This document shows, one piece after another, positions 25,948-33,029 of a stretch of DNA of 33,029 nucleotides. Location: the NCBI GenBank assembly GCA_002718035.1, contig PBCX01000019.1:1-33029 (forward strand). Reading direction: 5' to 3'. The stretch's first letter is position 1. Every line of letters begins with the position of its first letter. This stretch comes from Flavobacteriales bacterium. Its GTDB lineage: Bacteria; Bacteroidota; Bacteroidia; Flavobacteriales; TMED113. The translations under genes were made by a program, and so were the position numbers. The notes under the pieces were generated by a model, which was given only the letters and a program-made list of their open reading frames with translations, made no database searches and was not told where the DNA came from.

Positions 25948-27021
25948 TTAATGCTCTTCTAAAGCTGCGCCAAAATACATGGCCGCCAACAATGTAAAAA
26001 CATAAGCTTGTAAAAAAGCTACAAGTAATTCTAAGGTCATCATAAACAACACAAACAAGCCGGAAAAAACCGAAACGCCATAACCTGCCGCAGGGTGCAT
26101 TTCACCAAAAATAAATATCATACTAAAAAATGATAAAATGATGATATGACCAGCTGTTATGTTTGCAAACAACCTTATCATTAAAACTAAAGGTTTTAAT
26201 AAAACCCCTATTATTTCTATTGGGGTCAAAATTAACAACACGGGTTTTGGTACACCCGGCATTGCAAAAATATGTTTCCAATAATATTTTGTTCCACTTA
26301 AAGTGGTTATAATAAAAACTAAAGAAGCAAGTACCATAGGAACTGCTATATTTCCTGTTAAATTTGCCCCACCCGGGAAAAAGGGAACAAGGCCCAGTAA
26401 GTTGTTTAAAAAAATAAAGAAGAAAACTGTTAATAAAAAACTAAGATACTTTTCGTGGTGCTTTTCGCCAATAGCTGATTTTGCTATATCATCTCTAACA
26501 AATATAATGATTGGTTCCAGCAAAGATTGAATTCCTTTAGGTGGTTGGTTTTTTTTATTTTTATATCTTCTTGAAATTGTAATAAATATTGATAAAAGGA
26601 TTAAAATACTAAACAATAAACTAAAAACATTTTTAGTAATTGAAAAATCCCAAATCATACTTGTTTGTATATTGTCTACTTGTCCCCCGTCTCCAATAAA
26701 AACAATTTTGCCATGATCAAGCTTATAATTATTATACACACTCTTGCCGTGATTAAACTTTGTTGACATAAAAATATCAAGGCCTTTTTCTTCATGAAAT
26801 ATAATTATAGGCAGTGGTATCGAATAAGACTTTCCCTTCCAATCAAAAACGTGCCATTCGTGGGAGTCATAAATATGATGAAGTATCATTTGACCAGCAT
26901 CAAATCCATCTTTTCCGCTTGGGCCTGCAGAAAAAGCATTTTGAACAAATAAAAACATGAAAACTAAAACAAGAATGTTTGTTCTTTTTTTTAATGACCT
27001 TATTGTTTTTAGTTGGCTCAA
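25948..27021 (-). CDS. atpB: ATP synthase F0 a subunit with periplasmic N-terminal extension
   Basis: Subunit a forms the proton half-channels beside the c-ring. The essential arginine is Arg283 in MIRLFANITAGH, and the C-terminal helix carries LLVAFLQAYVFTLLAAMYF. At 357 residues it is about 90 longer than the E. coli protein. The extra part is a signal-like N-terminus (1-32, ending NAFSA) and a domain of roughly 90 residues with a His-rich stretch HHIYDSHEWHV (48-58). Such an extension is usual in Bacteroidetes. A TAATTTTG box lies about 35 bp upstream, so the F0F1 genes may have their own promoter besides readthrough. Confidence 0.96.
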   Translation of the reverse strand: MSQLKTIRSLKKRTNILVLVFMFLFVQNAFSAGPSGKDGFDAGQMILHHIYDSHEWHVFDWKGKSYSIPLPIIIFHEEKGLDIFMSTKFNHGKSVYNNYKLDHGKIVFIGDGGQVDNIQTSMIWDFSITKNVFSLLFSILILLSIFITISRRYKNKKNQPPKGIQSLLEPIIIFVRDDIAKSAIGEKHHEKYLSFLLTVFFFIFLNNLLGLVPFFPGGANLTGNIAVPMVLASLVFIITTLSGTKYYWKHIFAMPGVPKPVLLILTPIEIIGVLLKPLVLMIRLFANITAGHIIILSFFSMIFIFGEMHPAAGYGVSVFSGLFVLFMMTLELLVAFLQAYVFTLLAAMYFGAALEEH

Positions 27022-27055
27022 GTGGATATGTTTTTAAAAACTAAAATATCGAAAA

Positions 27056-27063
27056 CAAAATTA
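27056..27063 (-). promoter_or_regulatory. Possible -7 box (TAATTTTG) upstream of atpB
   Basis: The minus strand reads TAATTTTG, matching TAnnTTTG, in the 83-bp gap between atpZ and atpB, the largest gap within the minus-strand gene run below sprE. The predicted start would leave a leader of about 30 bases. No TTG sits at the expected -33 distance, so the support is modest. Confidence 0.35.
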
Positions 27064-27104
27064 AATTATTTTATCGTTTATAATAGTTTTTTTGAATTTA
27101 TTTT

Positions 27105-27290
27105 TCAACCTTTTTTTACTTTTTTATACAATGTGTATAAAGAAACAAGAATTCCACAAAAACTAAAAAGAATACTAAATAGTTTGGTCTGAAGTTTTTC
27201 ATCTAATTTTAATCCAATTAAAAAAAAAACCAAAACTGTGATTATTATTTCAAAACCAACCCCGATAAATTTAAAAACATTTTTTTTCAT
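27105..27290 (-). CDS. atpZ: AtpZ/AtpI-family small membrane protein
   Basis: This 61-residue protein has two membrane helices (about 7-27 and 36-55) joined by GLKLDEKLQTK, and a basic tail YKKVKKG. Size, two-helix layout and the position just before atpB match AtpZ, a small accessory protein of F-ATP synthases linked to c-ring assembly or Mg2+ entry. It overlaps the upstream membrane-protein gene by 4 bp. The symbol is by family and context. Confidence 0.8.
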   Translation of the reverse strand: MKKNVFKFIGVGFEIIITVLVFFLIGLKLDEKLQTKLFSILFSFCGILVSLYTLYKKVKKG

Positions 27291-27652
27291 TTCTTTTTAT
27301 TAAACATAAATCCAATAAAAGAAGTGTAAATAAGGTAAAGAATAAAAAACCAAATAAAAAAAGAGGGTTCCGCCCCATCAGCTTTAAGCGTTCCATATGT
27401 TATTATAAAAAACGCCGAACAAAAGAGTTTAGCAATCGTTAAAATCAAATATACTTTAACAAAACTGGCACCTTTGTTAATATTTTTTTCTAAAACTTCT
27501 AACTTAAAATATGAAAATGAAAAAAAAAACATAATAGCTAAAGAATACCAACCATCATTTTTTAATTCTACTTTAAACAAAGCATCAGATAATGTTAAAA
27601 TAAAAAACAAAAAGAGGGTTAAAAAAAATATTAACTTAAATTTTCTTTTCAT
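27287..27652 (-). CDS. Four-helix membrane protein, possibly DUF6168 / AtpI-like
   Basis: The 121-residue protein has four hydrophobic helices (about 7-24, 35-52, 65-85 and 96-116) with lysine-rich ends. No enzymatic motif is present. Lying between a bactofilin and atpZ and overlapping both (17 bp and 4 bp), it stands where other bacteria keep atpI. A small uncharacterised family (DUF6168) of this size occurs, as I recall, at this place in flavobacteria. A helper role for ATP synthase assembly is plausible but unproven. Confidence 0.7.
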   Translation of the reverse strand: MKRKFKLIFFLTLFLFFILTLSDALFKVELKNDGWYSLAIMFFFSFSYFKLEVLEKNINKGASFVKVYLILTIAKLFCSAFFIITYGTLKADGAEPSFFIWFFILYLIYTSFIGFMFNKKK

Positions 27653-28094
27653 TATCTTTTTTGTTGCTTTCTTTTTTTTGATCTGTTGTGGTTGTTTTTG
27701 TTTTATCGTTGCTCATAAAAATATTAGCAGCTTGTTGCTTTAAACCACCTGGAGAGGGGCCCATTTCACACCTACCACTAAACATTGCGCCTGGCTCTAT
27801 AGATATTTTTTCTGTTTTTATGTCGCCATACAATTGGGCTGTTTCTTTCAAAATTAAAAGATCCTTAGAGGTAATATTAGCCTTAAGTTCTCCTGAAATA
27901 ACAGCCGACCCACATTGAACGTCGCCCTCAATTTTTCCACTTTTACCTAACACTAAGCGCCCACCTGCAATTAAAGCACCTTTAACCACCCCGTCAATCC
28001 TAATGTCCCCAGGTGCATTTATAGAACCATCTAAAACACTTCCTTTTCCAATACTATTAACGGATTCGTTACTGTTTTTTTCTAATATTTTCAT
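27636..28094 (-). CDS. Bactofilin (polymer-forming cytoskeletal protein)
   Basis: The core (about 15-125) is a right-handed beta-helix with short strand repeats such as GKGSVLDGSINAPGDIRIDG and GKIEGDVQCGSAVISGELKANI. Bactofilins polymerise without nucleotide into filaments and recruit wall enzymes. The C-terminal tail is lysine- and threonine-rich and disordered. I prefer the Met at 28094 (MKILEKN), which starts the usual short N-terminal tail; an ATG at 28133 in the same frame would add 13 atypical residues. sprE lies just upstream and an M23 peptidase gene beyond it, fitting the known link of bactofilins with M23 enzymes. Confidence 0.92.
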   Translation of the reverse strand: MKILEKNSNESVNSIGKGSVLDGSINAPGDIRIDGVVKGALIAGGRLVLGKSGKIEGDVQCGSAVISGELKANITSKDLLILKETAQLYGDIKTEKISIEPGAMFSGRCEMGPSPGGLKQQAANIFMSNDKTKTTTTDQKKESNKKDNEKKI

Positions 28095-28148
28095 TTGTGG
28101 GTGGTTTTGGTTATAATCAAATATACAAATCAAAAATTATTACAACGT

Positions 28149-30689
28149 TTAGTTTAAGTATTTTTCATTAAAATATATTTTATAATCTTTTATTGTTTTT
28201 TGATTTAATAAATTAACAAAATTTGATTTGGAAATTATCATTTTATCAACCCCCTTTTGGTCATAAATTTTCATGTAGTTGGCATCCTTTAATGTAGACT
28301 CATAATAATTTAGCGCTTCTTTACCATTATTAAAATCACTTATTTTAATAATTTGCGTTTCCTTATTTAATAATAAATTTGTAATCTTTATTTTAGAGGA
28401 ATTGTAATTTTTATTATTAAATTTTGTTATAATATTTTGAATTTCTGGTATGTCTACCTGAAGACTTGAAACAGTAATAATCATGTGATGTTTAGATTTT
28501 GGCTCCATTTTATATAAATCATCTTCGGTTTCATAAAAGGATCCATACAACACATCTAGTATTTCAGAGCTCTTTTTTGCGTGGAGTGTATTAGGGTTGT
28601 TTTTTACTATAAGCTCAAGCGCCTCTATATATTTCTTTTTCCCGTAAATCTTTGACAAACAAAACGCCTTTATCATTTCAACATTTAATTTATCCTTTAG
28701 TTCAATTTGTTTGGTTTTGCTTATCAACTCTAAAGCTTCGTTATAGTTTTCTTTTTTATATAACTCATATATTAAATCATAATCATCTTTTTTATTACTT
28801 TTTTCGTTATTAATTATTTCCCCTGTTTGTGTGTTAATATATTTGTTGTCTGGAAATTCTTTTTGTAAAAAACTTAAAATATCTTTTTTAGCCCCGTTTT
28901 CATTAATTATATCATACAATGAGATTAATTGTATATAAACAAGTAATTTATATTCCGTGTCCACAAACCGGTTTAACATTTCTTCAAAAACATCAATCGA
29001 TGATTGGTAATCATCAAAATTATTTTTAAAATGTGCGCCTAAATTATAGTAAGCGTTTTCTATTTTTTTTAAAGTAGAATCTTGTTGACTCTTCGTAATT
29101 GGTATTTTAGAGAGGTAGTAATCGCGACTATACCTTTCTTTAACACTAGGGCCATCATCCCCTTCTTTTTCTTCAAGTTCATCATCGTTTATTTGAGTTT
29201 TATTTTTTCTTCTCCAATTATCTTCATTTTTTCTGTTTCCCCACCTAGTAAGAAACTCAGAAAATCCAAAACTCATAGCTGTTGGGTTATAAAAATACCA
29301 CCCACCACCAACAGGTAAATTATTTTGATTTTTATTATACTCATATAAATTAAAATTACCTGAGTTTCTTTCTTCTTCTTTTTGGGCCCTTTCTTCCATA
29401 TCTTTTTGTTTTAATGAGGCTATATAATCATCTATTTTCTTATTTCTTTCTTCTTTTGTCATAAGGCCCAAAGACAACAAACTATCTTTTTCATGAATAA
29501 TGTTCTTGTTATCAACAATATCTTTTAAATTTTTGTGAGTTTTTTTAATACTTACATAATTTGCGTGAGTAACATCAATTAGCATTAAAATTGAATCTTT
29601 TTGATTATATGTCTTTTCATATAGTTTTTTTTCAAAATATATTTTCGCTAACCTTTGATGTGTTTGTAGTTTTTGATTAACATCAAATAAAAAACTATTT
29701 ATTGATCTTTGAAAGTTTAAAATAGCTGAGGTTGTATCTCCGTCATTTAGTTTAATCTCTCCAATAGCATAATATATTTGATCTCTATAATCCTTATTTT
29801 TAGCATCTTTTAACATTTTTCCATACTCTTTCAGTAAAATACTTGATTTACCAGATGAATATGTATACGAGTTTGCTTTATTTAATGCAGCCCTGAAGCT
29901 CATTTCATACTCTGGGTTTGATTTTATTACATTATTATAGTTTAAAATCGCTTTGTCACCCTGTTTTAACATTTCATTTAATTGGGCCAAAACAAAATAA
30001 TATCTTGCCTTGTCCTTATTTTTTTTGCTCAACGCTATAGCTTTTTTTATAGAAGTTATTGCTTTTTGATAATTTTTCTCATTTATACTTATTTCGGTAA
30101 GCACCAAATTAAAATCAACAGTTTGTTTTTTTGTTAGTTTTTTTTCATTTATATAAGAATTGAGTGTTTTTTTGGCAGCTTGTGCGTTGTCCAACCTTAA
30201 GTCGCATTTTGCGGACCAAATGACAGAGTTATTAAACAAGGTGCTTTTGGGAAAGCTTCTGATGAGAAATTTAAATGTGTTTTGAGATGCTAAATATTCT
30301 TTTTTATAAAAACGAGCCTTTGCCATTAGATAATAGTTATCATCAATCCACTTGTTTTTTTCCTTATTATTAATTTCCATGGAATGACGAGTTATCATTT
30401 TGGTGGTTTTTTCGATAGCCCTGTCCATGTTAGGAAAAACCTGCCCTGGTAAATCTAATCTGTTAATTTTATCGATTGATATTACTTCTTGATAATTATC
30501 TTTATGGGCGTCTTTAATTTTCTGAAGCCCCCTTTTCACGCTTTCATTTGCGTTAAAATAACCATTATACTTTGTGGTTGTCTGATGATATGTTCTGCTA
30601 AAAAAATTATCTCTCGTTGTTGAACAGCCAGACACGATTAACACTATTATTGCCAAAAAAAAGAAAGTATGTGTTTGTTTTGTGTTCAA
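28149..30689 (-). CDS. sprE: T9SS-associated TPR lipoprotein SprE/PorW
   Basis: An 846-residue lipoprotein has a signal peptide and lipobox IVSGC (Cys22). The mature start CSTTRDNFFSRTYHQ continues into TKYNGYFNANESVKRG, the pattern of SprE/PorW, where it resembles known family members (S-R-x-x-H-x-x-x-x-x-Y-N-x-x-F-N). TPR helices fill about 100-370; a Gln/Asn/Lys-rich linker lies near 420-520; more TPR-like sequence and a small C-terminal domain (about 745-846) follow. SprE/PorW is a periplasmic lipoprotein needed for T9SS secretion and gliding and thought to connect the inner-membrane motor with the outer-membrane translocon. In Flavobacterium the gene also lies near the atp cluster, bactofilin and M23/GH3 genes, as I recall, which strengthens the call. 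Confidence 0.85.
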   Translation of the reverse strand: MNTKQTHTFFFLAIIVLIVSGCSTTRDNFFSRTYHQTTTKYNGYFNANESVKRGLQKIKDAHKDNYQEVISIDKINRLDLPGQVFPNMDRAIEKTTKMITRHSMEINNKEKNKWIDDNYYLMAKARFYKKEYLASQNTFKFLIRSFPKSTLFNNSVIWSAKCDLRLDNAQAAKKTLNSYINEKKLTKKQTVDFNLVLTEISINEKNYQKAITSIKKAIALSKKNKDKARYYFVLAQLNEMLKQGDKAILNYNNVIKSNPEYEMSFRAALNKANSYTYSSGKSSILLKEYGKMLKDAKNKDYRDQIYYAIGEIKLNDGDTTSAILNFQRSINSFLFDVNQKLQTHQRLAKIYFEKKLYEKTYNQKDSILMLIDVTHANYVSIKKTHKNLKDIVDNKNIIHEKDSLLSLGLMTKEERNKKIDDYIASLKQKDMEERAQKEEERNSGNFNLYEYNKNQNNLPVGGGWYFYNPTAMSFGFSEFLTRWGNRKNEDNWRRKNKTQINDDELEEKEGDDGPSVKERYSRDYYLSKIPITKSQQDSTLKKIENAYYNLGAHFKNNFDDYQSSIDVFEEMLNRFVDTEYKLLVYIQLISLYDIINENGAKKDILSFLQKEFPDNKYINTQTGEIINNEKSNKKDDYDLIYELYKKENYNEALELISKTKQIELKDKLNVEMIKAFCLSKIYGKKKYIEALELIVKNNPNTLHAKKSSEILDVLYGSFYETEDDLYKMEPKSKHHMIITVSSLQVDIPEIQNIITKFNNKNYNSSKIKITNLLLNKETQIIKISDFNNGKEALNYYESTLKDANYMKIYDQKGVDKMIISKSNFVNLLNQKTIKDYKIYFNEKYLN

Positions 30690-30803
30690 TTTATTTTTGA
30701 TAATTATATAAATCTTAACTTGATATTTTTATTTTTATTTTAAAATATAGTTTATTCTTATCTTTAAGAACAGCTAACGTTAAAATAAATTTTTAAAATT
30801 GCC
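30690..30803. promoter_or_regulatory. Divergent promoter region between sprE and the M23 peptidase
   Basis: The 114 bp of very AT-rich DNA separates two oppositely directed genes, so it should hold at least two promoters. On the plus strand TATTTTTG (30692-30699) fits the -7 consensus, with TTG at 30675-30677 at a rather short 14-bp spacing, possibly for the peptidase gene. I find no good box for sprE. Confidence 0.35.
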
Positions 30804-31634
30804 ATGAAATCATTTTTAGCAAAATTACTAATAAAATACCGAGTTGATATAATTAATAAGAATACTTTAGAAAAAGCCACTAGTTTTTATATGAAAAAAA
30901 TTTACTTTTTTGTGGTTGGTTTTATTTTATTTTTCATATCATTTTTACTTAGTTTAGTGATTTTATTTTACACACCAATGGGAAACAAAGTCTATGACTA
31001 CTCAAAAAAAAATGAAATTAATGACTTGTTTTTAACTGTAGATTCACTTGAAAACATCGTCAACCTTCATTTAGATTTCTCAAACAACTTAAGGCTTATT
31101 CTTAATGAACAAAAAGAGCCCTTAGAAGCTGGTGATGATGGGGTGGTTTTTTCTATTGATGATATAAAATCAATGAATAAAAATAGAGACTCTCTTTTAG
31201 TTGACTATATTAAAGGTTTAGATGAAGTAAGTATTACTAAATACAATAAAAATATATTAAATAAATTGAAAATTTCTGAGCCAACTAAAGGAATTGTAAC
31301 CTCAAATTTTGACACATCAACTAATCATTTTGGCGTAGATGTTGCCGCTGAAGAAAATAGTGAGGTTTTTTCTGTTCTTGATGGTGTGGTTCTTTTTTCA
31401 GGTTATTCTAAAAAATTAGGAAACTTTTTAATTTTACAACACGACCACCGTTTTTCCTCTATTTATTTACACAACGCCCAACTATTTAAAAAAAGAGGTG
31501 ATCTTGTTTATTCAGGAGAAAAAATCGCCCTAGTTGGTAGCACGGGAGAACTTTCTTCCGCACCTCATCTTCATTTTGAACTTTGGAGCGGCGGGGGACC
31601 AATCGATCCAAAAAAATATCTTCAATTCAATTAA
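30804..31634 (+). CDS. M23 family endopeptidase (membrane-anchored LytM)
   Basis: This 276-residue peptidoglycan endopeptidase has an uncleaved membrane helix (about 33-55), a periplasmic linker (56-160) and an M23 domain (161-275). The zinc site is complete: His175 and Asp179 in HFGVD, and His257 in HLHFE, with His223 and His255 as catalytic histidines. It should cut peptide cross-links. Unlike the LytM protein at 14124-15269, this one is catalytically intact. The GH3 gene starts 2 bp after its stop. Conserved proximity to bactofilin and SprE suggests a wall-shaping role. Confidence 0.93.
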   Translation: MKSFLAKLLIKYRVDIINKNTLEKATSFYMKKIYFFVVGFILFFISFLLSLVILFYTPMGNKVYDYSKKNEINDLFLTVDSLENIVNLHLDFSNNLRLILNEQKEPLEAGDDGVVFSIDDIKSMNKNRDSLLVDYIKGLDEVSITKYNKNILNKLKISEPTKGIVTSNFDTSTNHFGVDVAAEENSEVFSVLDGVVLFSGYSKKLGNFLILQHDHRFSSIYLHNAQLFKKRGDLVYSGEKIALVGSTGELSSAPHLHFELWSGGGPIDPKKYLQFN

Positions 31635-31636
31635 AT

Positions 31637-33029
31637 ATGTTTTTCAAAAGATTAATTGTTTCTTTTTTAGCTAGAAAAAATAAAAAAGCTGTTGATGCTT
31701 GGTCAAAAAAATCAGTAGATAATCAAGAAAAAATTTTCACAAAACTTGTAACAACGTTAGCTGAAACTAAATACGGGAAAAAAATTGGGGCAAATGAAAA
31801 AATGTCTCTTTTTGATTTTCAAAAAAAATCACCAATCAACTCGTACGAAGATTTATCGCCATACATAAAATTAATATCTATGGGCGAAAAAAATGTTTTG
31901 TGGCCAGGTAGGCCAGCCTATTTTGCAAAAACTTCAGGAACAACAAGTGGTGTTAAGTTTATTCCATTAACTACGGAGATGTTAAAAAACCAAATAAACT
32001 CATCAAAAGAGGCTTTATTGTTATATGCTTTTTATCAAAAAAAATTTGAAGCAATTAATGGAAAAATGATGTTCGTACAAGGATCTCCCATTTTAAAAAA
32101 ATACGGCAAAATTAAAACTGGAAGGTTATCGGGAATTGTGGCCAACCACATTCCTTTTTTTCTACAATCGAACAGGCTTCCTAGTTTTAAAACAAACTCT
32201 ATTGAAAATTGGGAAAAAAAAACAGAAAATATAATTAATGAAACTATAGGCTGCGATTTAAGGCTTATAGGTGGTATTCCCCCTTGGGTAATTATGTATT
32301 TTCAAAGTATCCTAAAAAAAACCCACAAAGAAAACATAAATGTTGTTTTTCCAAATCTTTCACTTTATGTACACGGGGGGGTTAATTTCAAGCCTTATAA
32401 AAACACCCTTAGATCACTATTGCCCAATGTTGATTTTTTAGAGCTTTACCCGGCTTCAGAGGGGTTTTTTGCTTATCAAGATGATATTAAAGATGATGCT
32501 CTTTTACTCCTTACAAATCATGGTGTTTTTTATGAGTTTATTGAAAGTAATGAGTTTTTAAAAGGGGAAGGACAAAGAATAACACTAAAAGATGTGGTCT
32601 TGGGTAAAAATTATGTTTTAATTATAAGCACCTGCTCTGGATTGTGGTCTTATAATATTGGTGACACTGTAATGTTTGTTAATTTAAACCCATACAAGAT
32701 TGTTATAACAGGGAGAATAAAACATTATATTTCAGCCTTTGGTGAACACGTAATTTCAAAAGAGGTTGAGACGGCGTTGGATTTGTGTTTAACGAAGTTT
32801 GGTGGTGAGGTTTTTTCATTCACAGTTTGTCCTAACATCAGTCCTGAAAATGGGTTACCTCACCACGACTGGTTCATTGAGTTTGTAAAAAAACCCACAA
32901 ATTTTTCTTCATTTTGTGAATATTTAGATGCTAGCTTAAGAAAACAAAACATTTATTATAACGATTTAGTTAAAAACAATATAATTAAACCATTAGTTGT
33001 TAATTGTGTAAAAGTTGGTAGTTTTAATA
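31637..33029 (+). CDS. GH3 auxin-responsive-promoter family acyl-adenylate enzyme (3' end missing)
   Basis: The frame is open from ATG at 31637 to the right edge (464 codons plus one base), so the gene is cut by the window; bacterial homologues have about 500 residues. ANL-type motifs are present: FAKTSGTTSGVKFIP (about 95-109, phosphate loop), LYPASEGFFAY (about 271-281, adenine binding), and WSYNIGDTV (about 337-345, ribose-binding Asp). GRIKHYISAFGEHV follows as the hinge to the C-terminal domain. Plant members join amino acids to hormones such as indole acetate or jasmonate. The substrates of the bacterial family are not known to me. It is likely cotranscribed with the M23 gene, 2 bp upstream. 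Confidence 0.9.
   Translation, partial: MFFKRLIVSFLARKNKKAVDAWSKKSVDNQEKIFTKLVTTLAETKYGKKIGANEKMSLFDFQKKSPINSYEDLSPYIKLISMGEKNVLWPGRPAYFAKTSGTTSGVKFIPLTTEMLKNQINSSKEALLLYAFYQKKFEAINGKMMFVQGSPILKKYGKIKTGRLSGIVANHIPFFLQSNRLPSFKTNSIENWEKKTENIINETIGCDLRLIGGIPPWVIMYFQSILKKTHKENINVVFPNLSLYVHGGVNFKPYKNTLRSLLPNVDFLELYPASEGFFAYQDDIKDDALLLLTNHGVFYEFIESNEFLKGEGQRITLKDVVLGKNYVLIISTCSGLWSYNIGDTVMFVNLNPYKIVITGRIKHYISAFGEHVISKEVETALDLCLTKFGGEVFSFTVCPNISPENGLPHHDWFIEFVKKPTNFSSFCEYLDASLRKQNIYYNDLVKNNIIKPLVVNCVKVGSFN

Noticed and set aside
1-33029. CRISPR array, insertion sequence or prophage
   Set aside because: No regularly spaced repeats, no transposase and no phage structural genes were seen; the recombinase is the only mobility gene.

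Overview
The window comes from an AT-rich member of the Bacteroidetes, most likely Flavobacteriales. The pointers are two type IX secretion system (T9SS) genes (porZ and sprE/porW), signal peptides that end in -Q, a DUF4837 lipoprotein, an F-type ATP synthase cluster without beta and epsilon, a subunit a with a long periplasmic N-terminus, and a TAnnTTTG-type promoter box in front of the tRNA. Compact genes, tiny spacers and low GC resemble small-genome marine lineages, but that last point is inference.

Positions 1-4777 look accessory. All genes lie on the minus strand: a secreted esterase with a short T9SS-like tail (94-1119), a secreted caspase-like protease with TPRs (1331-3319), a tyrosine recombinase (3350-4561) and tRNA-Arg(UCG) (4704-4777). 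The recombinase sits 142 bp past the tRNA 3' end, as integrases of tRNA-borne islands do. Immediately 3' of both the esterase and the caspase genes lies the same arrangement: a terminator hairpin touching the stop codon, then an imperfect repeat GGTTCGA-N13-GGGGGAGCA with identical internal spacing (34-62 and 1249-1277). Read on the plus strand, both copies could encode a W-F-[E/D]-x4-G-G-A peptide tail. This can be read as a cassette-like array next to a recombinase or as relics of two convergent genes. It is the least explained structure in the window.

Positions 4844-10409 hold a plus-strand operon with overlapping ends: porZ (T9SS attachment complex), recO (recombination repair) and a TonB-dependent receptor.

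Positions 10399-30689 are about 20 kb of nearly gapless minus-strand genes. In transcription order they are: sprE/porW, a bactofilin, a small four-helix membrane protein, atpZ, atpB-E-F-H-A-G, an NtrY-like histidine kinase, an enoyl-CoA hydratase, a polysaccharide flippase, dut, a sugar nucleotidyltransferase, a TPR protein, an EnvC-like protein with a non-catalytic LytM domain, tatA, gatA, an MltD-like lytic transglycosylase with LysM, and a DUF4837 lipoprotein. Themes are energy conversion (ATP synthase), cell-wall remodelling (LytM, transglycosylase, bactofilin), envelope sugars (nucleotidyltransferase, flippase) and protein export (TatA, SprE).

Positions 30804-33029 hold, on the plus strand and divergent from sprE, a catalytically intact M23 endopeptidase and a GH3-family acyl-adenylate enzyme that runs off the right edge. 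No gene-free stretch exceeds 300 bases. No CRISPR array, insertion sequence or rRNA was seen.
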